Source of the DNA: JAJFFW01 sp038531315
Lineage (GTDB): Bacteria; Pseudomonadota; Alphaproteobacteria; Caulobacterales; Parvularculaceae
Reading direction: 5' to 3'
Assembly: GCA_038531315.1 (NCBI GenBank)
Contig: JBCBBT010000007.1
Span: 1 to 64,000 of the forward strand
Length of the DNA stretch: 64,000 nucleotides
Shown here: positions 7,991 to 15,656 of the stretch, piece after piece
How the letters are laid out: each line of letters opens with the position of its first letter
How positions within the stretch are numbered: the stretch's first letter is position 1
The notes under the pieces: generated by a model
The model's input: the letters and a program-made list of their open reading frames with translations, nothing else
What the model was told of the DNA's origin: nothing
Database searches by the model: none
Translations under genes and position numbers: made by a program

Positions 7991-8710
7991 TCAGCTTCCC
8001 TCAAGCGCGCCATAGCCCTTGGCGATTTTGTCGGGCGATCCGCCGGTCTTATAACGGGCGATCCGCCAGGCGTTATCGAGAACCTGGCGGACATAACCAT
8101 TGCGTTCATACTTCTCTGCGGACGTCACTGCGTAAGCCTGAAAGACATGCAAACCGCTGCGGCCTTTGTCCGCCACGATGCGCTCGATGATGTCGACATC
8201 TTCAAACAGCGCGGACGCCGCGTAGCCGCCAAGCGCATCGTAAAAGCGCCGCGAGATCAATAGCCCCTGATCGCCATAAGGCATCGAAAAAAGACGTGTT
8301 CTGATCATCGCGCCGGCCGCCACGATCCGCGCCGCAATTCGCGGAGAATCAAATCGCAGCGTGAAGACGCCGGCTTGCGGGAGCGCCTGATCGCGCCGTT
8401 CAGCATCTTCAACAAATTTCCCGACTTCCGCCTCCCACATCGGCGACAGGACCGTGTCGCCATGAAGAAACATCAGCCAGTCCCCGCGCGCCGCATCGCC
8501 GCCGGCAATCAACTGGAGGCCGCGGCCTTTCGCCGAAATCACGACCCGCGCGCCGGCGTCCTCGGCGATATCGCGCGTGCGGTCGCGCGACCCGCCATCG
8601 GAAACAATGACCTCTTTGACAAGGCCGTCGATAGCGGCGGGGACGAGCGCCGTCAGGCATTGCGCCAGTCTCGCCTCTTCATTCAGGGCCGGTATCACGA
8701 CAGAAATCAT
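7991..8710 (-). CDS. TIGR04283-type family 2 glycosyltransferase
   Basis: This is a GT2 enzyme of 239 residues. It begins MISVVIPALNEEARL, then has EVIVSDGGSRDRT for nucleotide-sugar binding, RGLQLIAGGDAARGDWLMFLHGDT with the metal-binding HGDT, and PYGDQGLLI. These are the hallmarks of transferase 2 of the rSAM/selenodomain-associated pair. The frame continues 114 bases upstream, but the ATG at 8710 gives the conserved start. It is first in an operon with the TIGR04282 gene and is divergent from a PA0069-type radical SAM gene. The acceptor is unknown. Confidence 0.88.
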   Translation of the reverse strand: MISVVIPALNEEARLAQCLTALVPAAIDGLVKEVIVSDGGSRDRTRDIAEDAGARVVISAKGRGLQLIAGGDAARGDWLMFLHGDTVLSPMWEAEVGKFVEDAERRDQALPQAGVFTLRFDSPRIAARIVAAGAMIRTRLFSMPYGDQGLLISRRFYDALGGYAASALFEDVDIIERIVADKGRSGLHVFQAYAVTSAEKYERNGYVRQVLDNAWRIARYKTGGSPDKIAKGYGALEGS

Positions 8711-8874
8711 GGACTTTCGCTTAGCGCATAAGCGCCCGGGCGCGCCAGCGCTCAGCGCCGTGTGCGCGATCACCTTCCCGCGCGCGGACCGGACGATGAC
8801 TGGAGTTCCAGATTTTGGCCGCATCGGGAAATTTTGTTCTTGCTTTGTTCTTTGCGGCGCGCTTTAGTCCGGCC

Positions 8875-10029
8875 ATGGCACGCGCGACGCACCTGACCCT
8901 CACCCCTCGCCGCCTCCGCCCTGCCTCGGTCGAGGGGAGACCGCCTGAACGGGAAAAGGGGCGTGGCGCGTGCTCCAATCATTCAGGCCGCTATGAGCCT
9001 GAGCAGCGCGAGGATTTCGATGACGGCTGGGGGGACGGCTGCGGGGAGAGCGAAATCCTCGCGCCCCTCAAAACCGATGTCACGATCGAACATCCACGCA
9101 AGATCATTACGTCCAACAAGTCACCCTATGTCGGCTTTGATCGGTCGATAAATCCCTATCGCGGCTGCGAGCACGGCTGCATCTATTGTTTTGCGCGCCC
9201 GACCCACGCCTATATGGGCCTGTCGGCGGGGCTTGATTTTGAAACTCAATTGTTCGCCAAACCATCTGCGCCGCAATTGCTGGAAAAAGAACTCTCAAGC
9301 CCCTCCTATCGCCCGCGCGTTGTGGCCATGGGGACGAATACCGATCCTTACCAGCCGATTGAACGCAAATTTCGCATTATGCGCGGCATACTGAGCGTCT
9401 TTGACCGCTTCAATCACCCCGTCACGATCCTGACGAAATCGGCGTTGATTGAGCGCGACCTTGATATTTTAGGGTCAATGGCGCGCCGTCATCTGACGCG
9501 CGCCATGGTTTCGATCACAACCCGCGACAAAACCCTCGCCCGCTCGATGGAGCCGCGAGCGTCAGCGCCGGCCAAGCGCTTCGGAGCGATCAAAAAGCTT
9601 GTCGACGCGGGCGTCCAGACCGGCGTCATGACCGGCCCGATGATCCCGGGGCTGAACGATGACGAGATGGAAGCAATCCTTGAAGAAGCCGCGGGCCTGG
9701 GCGCGTCTTTCGCCGCCTATACGGTCATCCGGTTGCCGCTTGAGGTCTCGCCGCTGTTTCAGGAATGGCTTGAAGCCTATGCGCCCAATCGCGCGAAACG
9801 CATCATGCGTCACATCAGGGATAATAATGGCGGTCGCGATTACGATCCTCACTGGTCGCGGGGCGGCGAAATCAAGGCGCCCTACGCCAAACTGATATCA
9901 CAGCGCTTTAATGCGGCGATCCATCGCTTCGGCCTGACCGAAGAGCGGCTTGCGATGGATCTCAGCCAGTTCAGGCCGCCCCCTGAGGCGACGCCGCAAC
10001 TTTCGCTTTTTGACGAATCGGAGCGTTAA
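8875..10029 (+). CDS. PA0069-family radical SAM protein
   Basis: The radical SAM cysteines lie in NPYRGCEHGCIYCFARPTH (CxxxCxxC), followed by MGTNTDPYQPIERKF and a spore-photoproduct-lyase-like barrel with TILTKS, SITTRD and MTGPMIPGLND. The C-terminal part (SRGGEIKAPYAKLI) and length of 384 fit the PA0069 family, whose reaction is not established. The conserved family N-terminus (KGRGACSN..GRYE) begins only about 27 residues in. No start codon exists between it and the ATG at 8875, so the protein appears to begin within a preceding palindromic element at 8903-8937. The start is therefore less certain than the rest. Confidence 0.87.
   Translation: MARATHLTLTPRRLRPASVEGRPPEREKGRGACSNHSGRYEPEQREDFDDGWGDGCGESEILAPLKTDVTIEHPRKIITSNKSPYVGFDRSINPYRGCEHGCIYCFARPTHAYMGLSAGLDFETQLFAKPSAPQLLEKELSSPSYRPRVVAMGTNTDPYQPIERKFRIMRGILSVFDRFNHPVTILTKSALIERDLDILGSMARRHLTRAMVSITTRDKTLARSMEPRASAPAKRFGAIKKLVDAGVQTGVMTGPMIPGLNDDEMEAILEEAAGLGASFAAYTVIRLPLEVSPLFQEWLEAYAPNRAKRIMRHIRDNNGGRDYDPHWSRGGEIKAPYAKLISQRFNAAIHRFGLTEERLAMDLSQFRPPPEATPQLSLFDESER
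8903..8937 (+). repeat. REP-like palindrome read into the radical SAM N-terminus
   Basis: A perfect 7-bp inverted repeat (cccctcg / cgagggg) encloses a GC-rich loop. The style, with CCCTCACCCCTC at one edge and GAGGGGAGA at the other, resembles short dispersed intergenic palindromes of alphaproteobacteria. It is in frame with the radical SAM gene and would encode part of its non-conserved N-terminal 25 residues. Confidence 0.5.
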
Positions 10030-10040
10030 TAAAAAGTTAA
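10026..10040 (+). promoter_or_regulatory. Perfect CtrA box (TTAA-N7-TTAA) before rnhB
   Basis: Two TTAA half-sites are separated by exactly seven bases, the canonical CtrA recognition geometry, ending 27 bases before the rnhB start. The box overlaps the stop codon of the radical SAM gene. In Caulobacter, CtrA controls ccrM transcription; here the box would sit ahead of the rnhB-ccrM unit. Binding is inferred from sequence only. Confidence 0.6.
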
Positions 10041-10067
10041 TGCACATTCGCTGACACGCCTTGCAGC

Positions 10068-10712
10068 ATGGTTTTTATGCCCCGATCGTCAACGCCGCCG
10101 CCCACCTTTGACCTTGAAGATCAGTTCGACGGTCCGGTCGCGGGCATCGACGAAGCCGGGCGCGGGCCATGGGCCGGTCCCGTTGTCGCCGCTGCGGTTA
10201 TTTTAAACCCCCATTGCACACCGGCCGGATTGCGCGATTCCAAGAAGCTGACGGAAAAACGCCGCCGCCTCCTTGCGGCCGCCTTGTGGAAGACGGCCCG
10301 AATCGGCGTTGGCGTTGCGTCGGTGGAGGAGATCGACCGCATCAATGTCGCGCAGGCGACGTTGCTGGCCATGGCGCGCGCGGCCGCCGCATTGCCTTGC
10401 CCGCCGGGGGTTTGTCTTGTGGACGGCAATCTGAAACCGAAACTCCTTTGCCCGGCCTATACGGTGATCAAGGGCGACGCGAAATCCTTGTCGATCGCCG
10501 CAGCGTCGATCATCGCCAAGACCACACGCGACCGCATGATGCGCGAGCTTGCCCGCGATTTCCCGCAATATGCGTGGGATTCCAACAAAGGCTATGGCGT
10601 CGCCGCTCATAAGGCCGCGATGGAATCCTTCGGCGTGACGCCCCATCACCGCCGCTCTTTCGCTCCGGTCCACAATATATTGTATGCGGACTCTTCTGCG
10701 GACCTATGTTGA
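10068..10712 (+). CDS. rnhB: Ribonuclease HII
   Basis: It removes ribonucleotides from RNA-DNA hybrids, including single misincorporated ribonucleotides. The 214-residue protein has the first catalytic acids in AGIDEAGRGPWAGPVVAAAV (about residues 24-43), DSKKLTEKRR, then LVDGNLK and KGDAKSLSIAAASIIAKTTRDR, and ends with the GYG..AH..A motif and HRRSFAPV. All elements of a normal RNase HII are present. The ATG at 10068 is preferred; a second Met four codons on is possible. rnhB upstream of ccrM is a recurrent arrangement in alphaproteobacteria. A CtrA-type box lies directly upstream. Confidence 0.95.
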   Translation: MVFMPRSSTPPPTFDLEDQFDGPVAGIDEAGRGPWAGPVVAAAVILNPHCTPAGLRDSKKLTEKRRRLLAAALWKTARIGVGVASVEEIDRINVAQATLLAMARAAAALPCPPGVCLVDGNLKPKLLCPAYTVIKGDAKSLSIAAASIIAKTTRDRMMRELARDFPQYAWDSNKGYGVAAHKAAMESFGVTPHHRRSFAPVHNILYADSSADLC

Positions 10713-10800
10713 CGGGGCCCGATCCGTTAACCAATCTTAACAGATTGACTCAGAACGCCTTTTTCAGATTTTTTGCTTGACGGGAGTCGGCCGCCGACTC
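10689..10800 (+). promoter_or_regulatory. Cluster of four GANTC sites plus TTAA pair before ccrM
   Basis: GANTC, the target of CcrM, occurs at 10689-10693, 10747-10751, 10784-10788 and 10796-10800, where chance predicts about one per 256 bases. A TTAA-N6-TTAAC pair lies at 10727-10741, one base short of the CtrA consensus spacing. In Caulobacter the ccrM promoter likewise carries methylation sites and a CtrA site, giving feedback control. Here the same control is inferred. Confidence 0.6.
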
Positions 10801-10845
10801 ACACTGCGTCCCCGTTTGACGATCAATTAGTCTGGAGGCGGATTA

Positions 10846-11976
10846 ATGGCGCGGCGCAAGAAACTGACGGCGGCGGAATTCGCCAAAGCCCGCAACACAA
10901 TTGTCGAAGGCGACTGCCTCGATGCGCTTTCGCGGATGCCGGACGCGAGCGTCGATCTCATTTTCGCCGATCCGCCTTATAACCTTCAGCTCGGCGGCGA
11001 TTTATCGCGCCCGGACAACAGCCGCGTCGACGGCGTCGACGATGCGTGGGACAAGTTTGACTCGTTTGCCGCCTATGACGCGTTCACGCGCGCATGGCTG
11101 AAAGAGGCGCGCCGTATTCTGAGACCGGACGGCGCCATTTGGGTGATCGGCTCCTATCACAACATTTTCAGGGTCGGCGCCGCCATTCAGGATGAGGATT
11201 TCTGGATCCTGAATGACGTGATCTGGAACAAAACCAATCCGATGCCGAATTTTCGCGGCACCCGTTTCACCAACGCCCATGAGACTTTGATTTGGGCGGC
11301 GCGCTCGAAAGACGCGCGTTACACGTTCAATTACACAGCGCTGAAAACCGCCAATGACGATCTGCAAATGCGTTCCGATTGGTCGTTACCGATCTGCACC
11401 GGCAATGAACGCCTGAAAGGCGCCGGCGGCGCAAAAGCCCATCCCACCCAAAAGCCGGAAGCCCTGCTCTATCGGGTCCTGATCGCCGCGACCAATCCGG
11501 GCGACCTTGTCCTTGACCCGTTTTTTGGCTCAGGCACGACGGGAGCCGTCGCAAAAATGCTCGGTCGCGATTTCATCGGCATTGAGCGCGATAAAACCTA
11601 CATCGCCGCGGCCCGCAAACGCATCGCCAAAGTGAAAACAGGCGATAGCGAGCATCTCAAAATCACGCCGTCAAAACGCCAGGCCCCGCGCGTGCCCTTT
11701 GGCGCCGTTGTCGAGCAAGGCCTGTTACATCCGGGCGCCAAGCTTTCCGCAAAGCGCGGCGCGCGGACCTTCACGGCGCGGGTGCGCGCCGACGGCTCTG
11801 TTGTCGCCAAAGACAAGGACGGCAACAACGTCCAGGGATCCATCCATAAAATCGGCGCCCATGTGCAACAAGCCGAAGCCTGCAACGGCTGGACATTCTG
11901 GCACTATGAAGAGAAGACGGGGCTGAAGCCGATCGATTTCCTGCGCGAAAAGATGCGCGCAAAAATGGCGAAATAA
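10846..11976 (+). CDS. ccrM: Cell-cycle adenine-N6 DNA methyltransferase, GANTC-specific
   Basis: It methylates adenine in GANTC after replication and links chromosome methylation state to gene expression in the alphaproteobacterial cell cycle. It is a beta-class N6-methyltransferase of 376 residues, with DPPYNL at residues 42-47 first and the SAM-binding FFGSGTTG at about 226-233 later. The last 85 residues form the C-terminal domain typical of CcrM (KLSAKRGARTFTARV, then HVQQAEACNGWTFWHYE), absent from shorter Dam-like enzymes. GGAGG lies seven bases before the ATG. The upstream region holds four GANTC sites. It ends 44 bases from the convergent nuoD. Confidence 0.96.
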   Translation: MARRKKLTAAEFAKARNTIVEGDCLDALSRMPDASVDLIFADPPYNLQLGGDLSRPDNSRVDGVDDAWDKFDSFAAYDAFTRAWLKEARRILRPDGAIWVIGSYHNIFRVGAAIQDEDFWILNDVIWNKTNPMPNFRGTRFTNAHETLIWAARSKDARYTFNYTALKTANDDLQMRSDWSLPICTGNERLKGAGGAKAHPTQKPEALLYRVLIAATNPGDLVLDPFFGSGTTGAVAKMLGRDFIGIERDKTYIAAARKRIAKVKTGDSEHLKITPSKRQAPRVPFGAVVEQGLLHPGAKLSAKRGARTFTARVRADGSVVAKDKDGNNVQGSIHKIGAHVQQAEACNGWTFWHYEEKTGLKPIDFLREKMRAKMAK

Positions 11977-12020
11977 CCTGAGCCATTGAGATCGTCACAA
12001 TCGCTACAGCGCCGTCAGTG

Positions 12021-13250
12021 CTAGCGATCAATCTCGCCGAAAACGATATCAAGCGAGCCGATGATTGCAGACACATCCGCCAGCATATGCCCGCGGTTCA
12101 TCCAGTCCATGGCCTGAAGATGGGCGTAACCGGGCGCGCGAATTTTGCAGCGGTAAGGTTTGTTGCTGCCGTCGGAGACAAGATAAACGCCAAACTCGCC
12201 TTTCGGCGCTTCCACTGCTGCGTAAATCTCGCCGGCCGGAACGTGAAAACCTTCCGTATAGAGCTTGAAGTGATGGATTAATGCTTCCATCGAGCCCTTC
12301 ATTTTTTCACGGCGCGGCGGCGCAACCTTGCCGTCGGCCGACATGACCGGGCCCGGTCCTTCTTCGCGGATTTTGGCGATGGCCTGTTTCATGATTGAGA
12401 TCGACTGTTTCATCTCTTCCATGCGGCATAGATAGCGGTCATAGCAGTCGCCATTTTTGCCGAGCGGCACGTCGAACTCATATTCCGCATAAGTCTCATA
12501 AGGCTGTGATTTCCTGAGGTCCCAGGCGATGCCGGACCCGCGCACCATGACGCCGGAAAAACCCCAGGCGAACGCGTCCTCCTGCAAGACAACGCCGATA
12601 TTGACATTGCGCTGTTTGAAAATGCGGTTGTCCGTGATCAAGGTTTCGATGTCGTCCATCACCTGCTGGAAGCCATCGCACCAATTGTCGATGTCATTGA
12701 TCAATTCTTCAGGCAGGTCCTGATGGACGCCGCCGACGCGAAAATAGGCCGCGTGCATGCGGCTGCCGGAGGCGCGCTCATAGAACACCATGAGTTTTTC
12801 GCGTTCTTCAAAGCCCCAGAGCGGCGGGGTCAGCGCGCCGACATCCATGGCCTGTGTGGTGACATTCAGAAAATGCGACAGGAGGCGGCCGATTTCGCAA
12901 AACAGAACCCGGATGTGCTGGGCGCGGCGCGGGACCTCAATGCCAAGAAGGCGCTCTGCCGCCAGACAAAACGCATGTTCCTGGTTCATCGGCGCGACAT
13001 AATCGAGGCGATCGAAATACGGGATCGCCTGAAGATAGGTTTTGTACTCGATCAGCTTTTCCGTCCCGCGATGCAGCAGGCCGATATGCGGGTCCACCCG
13101 CTCGACCACTTCGCCATCCAGTTCAAGAACAAGGCGCAAAACGCCGTGCGCGGCGGGATGTTGCGGGCCGAAGTTGATGGTAAAATTCCGCTCCGACGAG
13201 GCGTCAGAGGGTGAGTCGGTAATTTCAATTACGCGGGTTCCGTCGGCCAT
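12021..13250 (-). CDS. nuoD: NADH-quinone oxidoreductase subunit D
   Basis: This is the 49-kDa subunit of complex I, forming much of the quinone site at the peripheral-arm/membrane interface. At 409 residues it has NFGPQHPAAHGVLRLVLELDGE near residue 27, HIGLLHRGTEKL, and ends with DIVFGEIDR, all diagnostic. It starts one base after the stop of the GFA gene (13252) and is the last gene of this nuo cluster; nuoE and later subunits do not follow, since ccrM converges from the other side. The remaining subunits must be encoded elsewhere. Confidence 0.97.
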   Translation of the reverse strand: MADGTRVIEITDSPSDASSERNFTINFGPQHPAAHGVLRLVLELDGEVVERVDPHIGLLHRGTEKLIEYKTYLQAIPYFDRLDYVAPMNQEHAFCLAAERLLGIEVPRRAQHIRVLFCEIGRLLSHFLNVTTQAMDVGALTPPLWGFEEREKLMVFYERASGSRMHAAYFRVGGVHQDLPEELINDIDNWCDGFQQVMDDIETLITDNRIFKQRNVNIGVVLQEDAFAWGFSGVMVRGSGIAWDLRKSQPYETYAEYEFDVPLGKNGDCYDRYLCRMEEMKQSISIMKQAIAKIREEGPGPVMSADGKVAPPRREKMKGSMEALIHHFKLYTEGFHVPAGEIYAAVEAPKGEFGVYLVSDGSNKPYRCKIRAPGYAHLQAMDWMNRGHMLADVSAIIGSLDIVFGEIDR

Positions 13251-13251
13251 A

Positions 13252-13689
13252 CTAAGAAGCGCTCTCTCCGCTCGCGAACGCCGCCATCACCTCAGCGCCG
13301 GTCATCTTTGTCGTGACCTGGCTGAAATCGTAATAAGACGGCTTTTCATCTACAAAAATTTCAACAGTCAGTTTCGCGTCGGCGTCATCGTCGAGCGCGC
13401 CGGCGATAACGGTGTAAAGACCGCCGTCTTTTAACTGGTAGAAAAGGTTCGATCCGCAGACCTTGCAGAACTGGCGTTCCGCCCACTCGGACGACGCATA
13501 TGTCGTCAGGCTCTCGGGATTGTCGATCGTCGGCGGGCCGTCCAGGGTCACGCCAAGAAGCGGTCCGCCGACGAGGCGCCGGCACATACTGCAATGGCAG
13601 GCGTCAACATGGACGCCGTCATTATGGGGCTTCGGCGTACAGGTGAACGCCACAGCGCCGCACAGACATCTGCCGGAACGCGCGCTCAT
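13252..13689 (-). CDS. GFA/CENP-V family zinc protein inside the nuo operon
   Basis: This is a 145-residue GFA-fold protein. Zinc-binding cysteines appear as GRCLCGAVAFTC, then DACHCSMCRRLVGG and FCKVCGSNLFY, the family pattern of CxC, CxxC and CxxC. Members are often called glutathione-dependent formaldehyde-activating enzymes, but most have no proven activity. Its start overlaps the nuoC stop by four bases (ATGA) and its stop is one base from the nuoD start, so it is translationally tied to complex I genes. No role in complex I is known to me; an accessory or merely hitch-hiking position is possible. Confidence 0.88.
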   Translation of the reverse strand: MSARSGRCLCGAVAFTCTPKPHNDGVHVDACHCSMCRRLVGGPLLGVTLDGPPTIDNPESLTTYASSEWAERQFCKVCGSNLFYQLKDGGLYTVIAGALDDDADAKLTVEIFVDEKPSYYDFSQVTTKMTGAEVMAAFASGESAS

Positions 13690-14297
13690 GCGCCGTCACC
13701 TTCGGCTTTTTCATCGCCCGGAATGACGTATTGAGCGCCTTCCCACGGGCTCAGATAATCAAAATTACGATACTCCTGAACCAGCGAAACCGGTTCATAG
13801 ACAACCCGCTTTTCCTGATCATCGTACCGCACTTCCTGATAACCGGTCAGTGGGAAATCCTTGCGCAGCGGAAAACCTTCAAATCCATAATCCGTCAACA
13901 GACGGCGCATATCCGGATGATCCGAAAATACAATACCATACATGTCAAACGTCTCGCGCTCGAACCAGTTGGCGCACGGATAAACGTCGATGACGGAGGG
14001 GGCGGTTTCATCCTCGCCGACAGCAATCTTAACCCGAACACGCAAGTTATTGTGCAACGACAAGAGATGATAGACCACATCAAAGCGCTTTAGGCGTTCG
14101 GGATAATCAACCCCGCACAAATCGACCAGCTGAACAAATTTGCACACCGAATTATCGCGCAGGAATTTCAGCACCGGGACAATCCTGTCGGCGCGCGCTT
14201 CGACGGTTAGCTCACCATGCGAAATAGAGGCCTGCCGCACATCGTTTTCAAGCGACGCCGTGATATGATCGGCGAGTTCTTTCAGGTCTTCAGACAT
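13686..14297 (-). CDS. nuoC: NADH-quinone oxidoreductase subunit C
   Basis: This is the 30-kDa peripheral-arm subunit of complex I. At 203 residues it has VCKFVQLVDLCGVDYPER in the first half, then the signature ETFDMYGIVFSDHPDMRRLLTDYGFEG split over residues of about 122-148, and HPLRKDFPLTGY-like PLRKDFPLTGYQEVRYD. It is a stand-alone NuoC, not a NuoCD fusion. Its start overlaps the end of a small membrane protein gene by eight bases and its stop overlaps the start of the GFA gene. Confidence 0.95.
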   Translation of the reverse strand: MSEDLKELADHITASLENDVRQASISHGELTVEARADRIVPVLKFLRDNSVCKFVQLVDLCGVDYPERLKRFDVVYHLLSLHNNLRVRVKIAVGEDETAPSVIDVYPCANWFERETFDMYGIVFSDHPDMRRLLTDYGFEGFPLRKDFPLTGYQEVRYDDQEKRVVYEPVSLVQEYRNFDYLSPWEGAQYVIPGDEKAEGDGA

Positions 14298-14538
14298 TCG
14301 ATTGGTCTTTTTCGAGCTTACGGGCCTTGGTCGCGCGAAGATGCGGCCGGAGGATGCGCCAGGTCAGCAATGGGACCGACGCCACGATTAACGCATCAAC
14401 GAGCATCATGGTGGGCGCCGACGCCGCGAGGAACTGATGAGCGGCCATCAACAAAAGTACGGTCGGCGCAACCGCGATCAAGAGCTCATTCAGATGGAGC
14501 GTATTGTGCGGTCCCGGCCTTGGCGTATCGCTCCGCAT
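14290..14538 (-). CDS. Small two-helix membrane protein between nuoB and nuoC
   Basis: An 82-residue protein of unknown function starts two bases after the nuoB stop and overlaps nuoC by eight bases. A polar N-terminus of about 18 residues is followed by two hydrophobic helices (about 18-40 and 42-62) and a basic tail (HLRATKARKLEKDQ). The frame stays open further upstream inside nuoB, but the ATG at 14538 is the sensible start. The tight coupling on both sides argues for a real gene. It is not one of the known NuoA-N subunits and I do not recognise the family. Confidence 0.72.
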   Translation of the reverse strand: MRSDTPRPGPHNTLHLNELLIAVAPTVLLLMAAHQFLAASAPTMMLVDALIVASVPLLTWRILRPHLRATKARKLEKDQSNV

Positions 14539-14540
14539 CT

Positions 14541-15128
14541 CTATCGCACAATGCTCCCTTCGCGCCGGATTTTTTTCTGCAGTTGCAAGATGCCGTAAAC
14601 AAGCGCTTCGGCGGTCGGCGGGCATCCGGGCACATAAATATCGACAGGGACGATCCGGTCGCAGCCGCGCACGACAGCGTATGAATAGTGGTAATACCCC
14701 CCGCCATTGGCGCACGAGCCCATTGAAATCACGTAACGCGGGTTCGGCATCTGGTCATAGACCTTGCGGAGCGCCGGCGCCATTTTATTGGTTAGCGTCC
14801 CCGCGACGATCATTACGTCTGATTGGCGCGGACTAGCGCGCGGCGCCACGCCAAACCGTTCCAGATCATATCGCGGCATTGACGCTTGCATCATCTCAAC
14901 GGCGCAACAGGCGAGCCCGAACGTCATCCACATGAGCGAGCCGGTCCGCGCCCAGTTAATCAACGCATCGGCGGGCGCTGTAAAAAATCCGCGGTCCGCA
15001 AGTTGATCGGAAAGCTCAGAGTAGAAAGGGTCTTTCGCGTCGGCCCGATAGACAGGCCCGCTGCTATCGAGCGTCTGATCGATACGAGCGGGATCGGCTG
15101 GCCCCGATTTGATCTCGTCTAGCGCCAT
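14541..15128 (-). CDS. nuoB: NADH-quinone oxidoreductase subunit B
   Basis: This subunit carries the N2 iron-sulfur cluster that hands electrons to quinone. Adjacent cysteines are in TFGLACCAVEMM, with the remaining ligands in SMGSCANGGGYY and VPGCPPTAEAL. The first 50 residues are the usual variable N-terminal extension. The ATG at 15128 has AAGGAG at a good distance and overlaps the nuoA stop by ten bases, which makes it better than the GTG at 15149. The length of 195 is typical for alphaproteobacteria. Confidence 0.97.
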   Translation of the reverse strand: MALDEIKSGPADPARIDQTLDSSGPVYRADAKDPFYSELSDQLADRGFFTAPADALINWARTGSLMWMTFGLACCAVEMMQASMPRYDLERFGVAPRASPRQSDVMIVAGTLTNKMAPALRKVYDQMPNPRYVISMGSCANGGGYYHYSYAVVRGCDRIVPVDIYVPGCPPTAEALVYGILQLQKKIRREGSIVR

Positions 15129-15514
15129 TCGAGCGCTCCTTTTTTCCACTCGTAAAGGAAGCCGATTGCGAAGACCGCGAGGAAAACGAACATCGACCAG
15201 AAAGCGTAAATCTGAAAGCCGCGATCGGTCCCAAGCTCCGGATTAAAAAGCGTCACCGCCCAGGGGAAGAGAAACGCAACGTCCAGATCAACAATGATAA
15301 AGAGGATCGCGACGATATAGAACTGGACGTCAAACTTCATGCGCGCGTCGTCAAACGCATTGAAGCCGCATTCGTAGATCGAATTTTTTTCCGGATCGGG
15401 GTCGGCGGGCGCAATCACGATCGGCAGCAACAGGAAGGCGAGCGACAGGGCGACCGCGATTCCTAAGAAAACGAGAATAGGTAAATAGTCGAGGAGAAAG
15501 TCGGCCGTAGCCAT
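15119..15514 (-). CDS. nuoA: NADH-quinone oxidoreductase subunit A
   Basis: This is the small membrane subunit of complex I with three transmembrane helices (about residues 8-30, 68-90 and 98-120). The cytoplasmic loop carries KNSIYECGFNAFDDARMKFD, with the redox-state-sensitive cysteine of the quinone-site loop, followed by FYIVAILFIIVDLDVAFLFPWA. The length of 131 is normal. It opens the nuo cluster; the 142 bases upstream (15515-15656) should hold its promoter, but no clear -10/-35 pair was recognised. Confidence 0.95.
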   Translation of the reverse strand: MATADFLLDYLPILVFLGIAVALSLAFLLLPIVIAPADPDPEKNSIYECGFNAFDDARMKFDVQFYIVAILFIIVDLDVAFLFPWAVTLFNPELGTDRGFQIYAFWSMFVFLAVFAIGFLYEWKKGALEWR

Positions 15515-15656
15515 AAGTGCGACCTTTGCTCTGCGCGGCGCGCTGAAACGCCCCTTTTCGGCGCGAACGTAAGCAGTTGCGAGGACGGGCGCAACGGGTT
15601 TCCGTGTCGCATTTTTCGGCCCAGATCGGCGTTCTGGCGCGCCCGAGGAGCGGTCG

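Noticed and set aside
12723..13214. Plus-strand open frame of 163 codons in nuoD
   Set aside because: It is antisense to nuoD, one of the most conserved complex I subunits, and has no motif.
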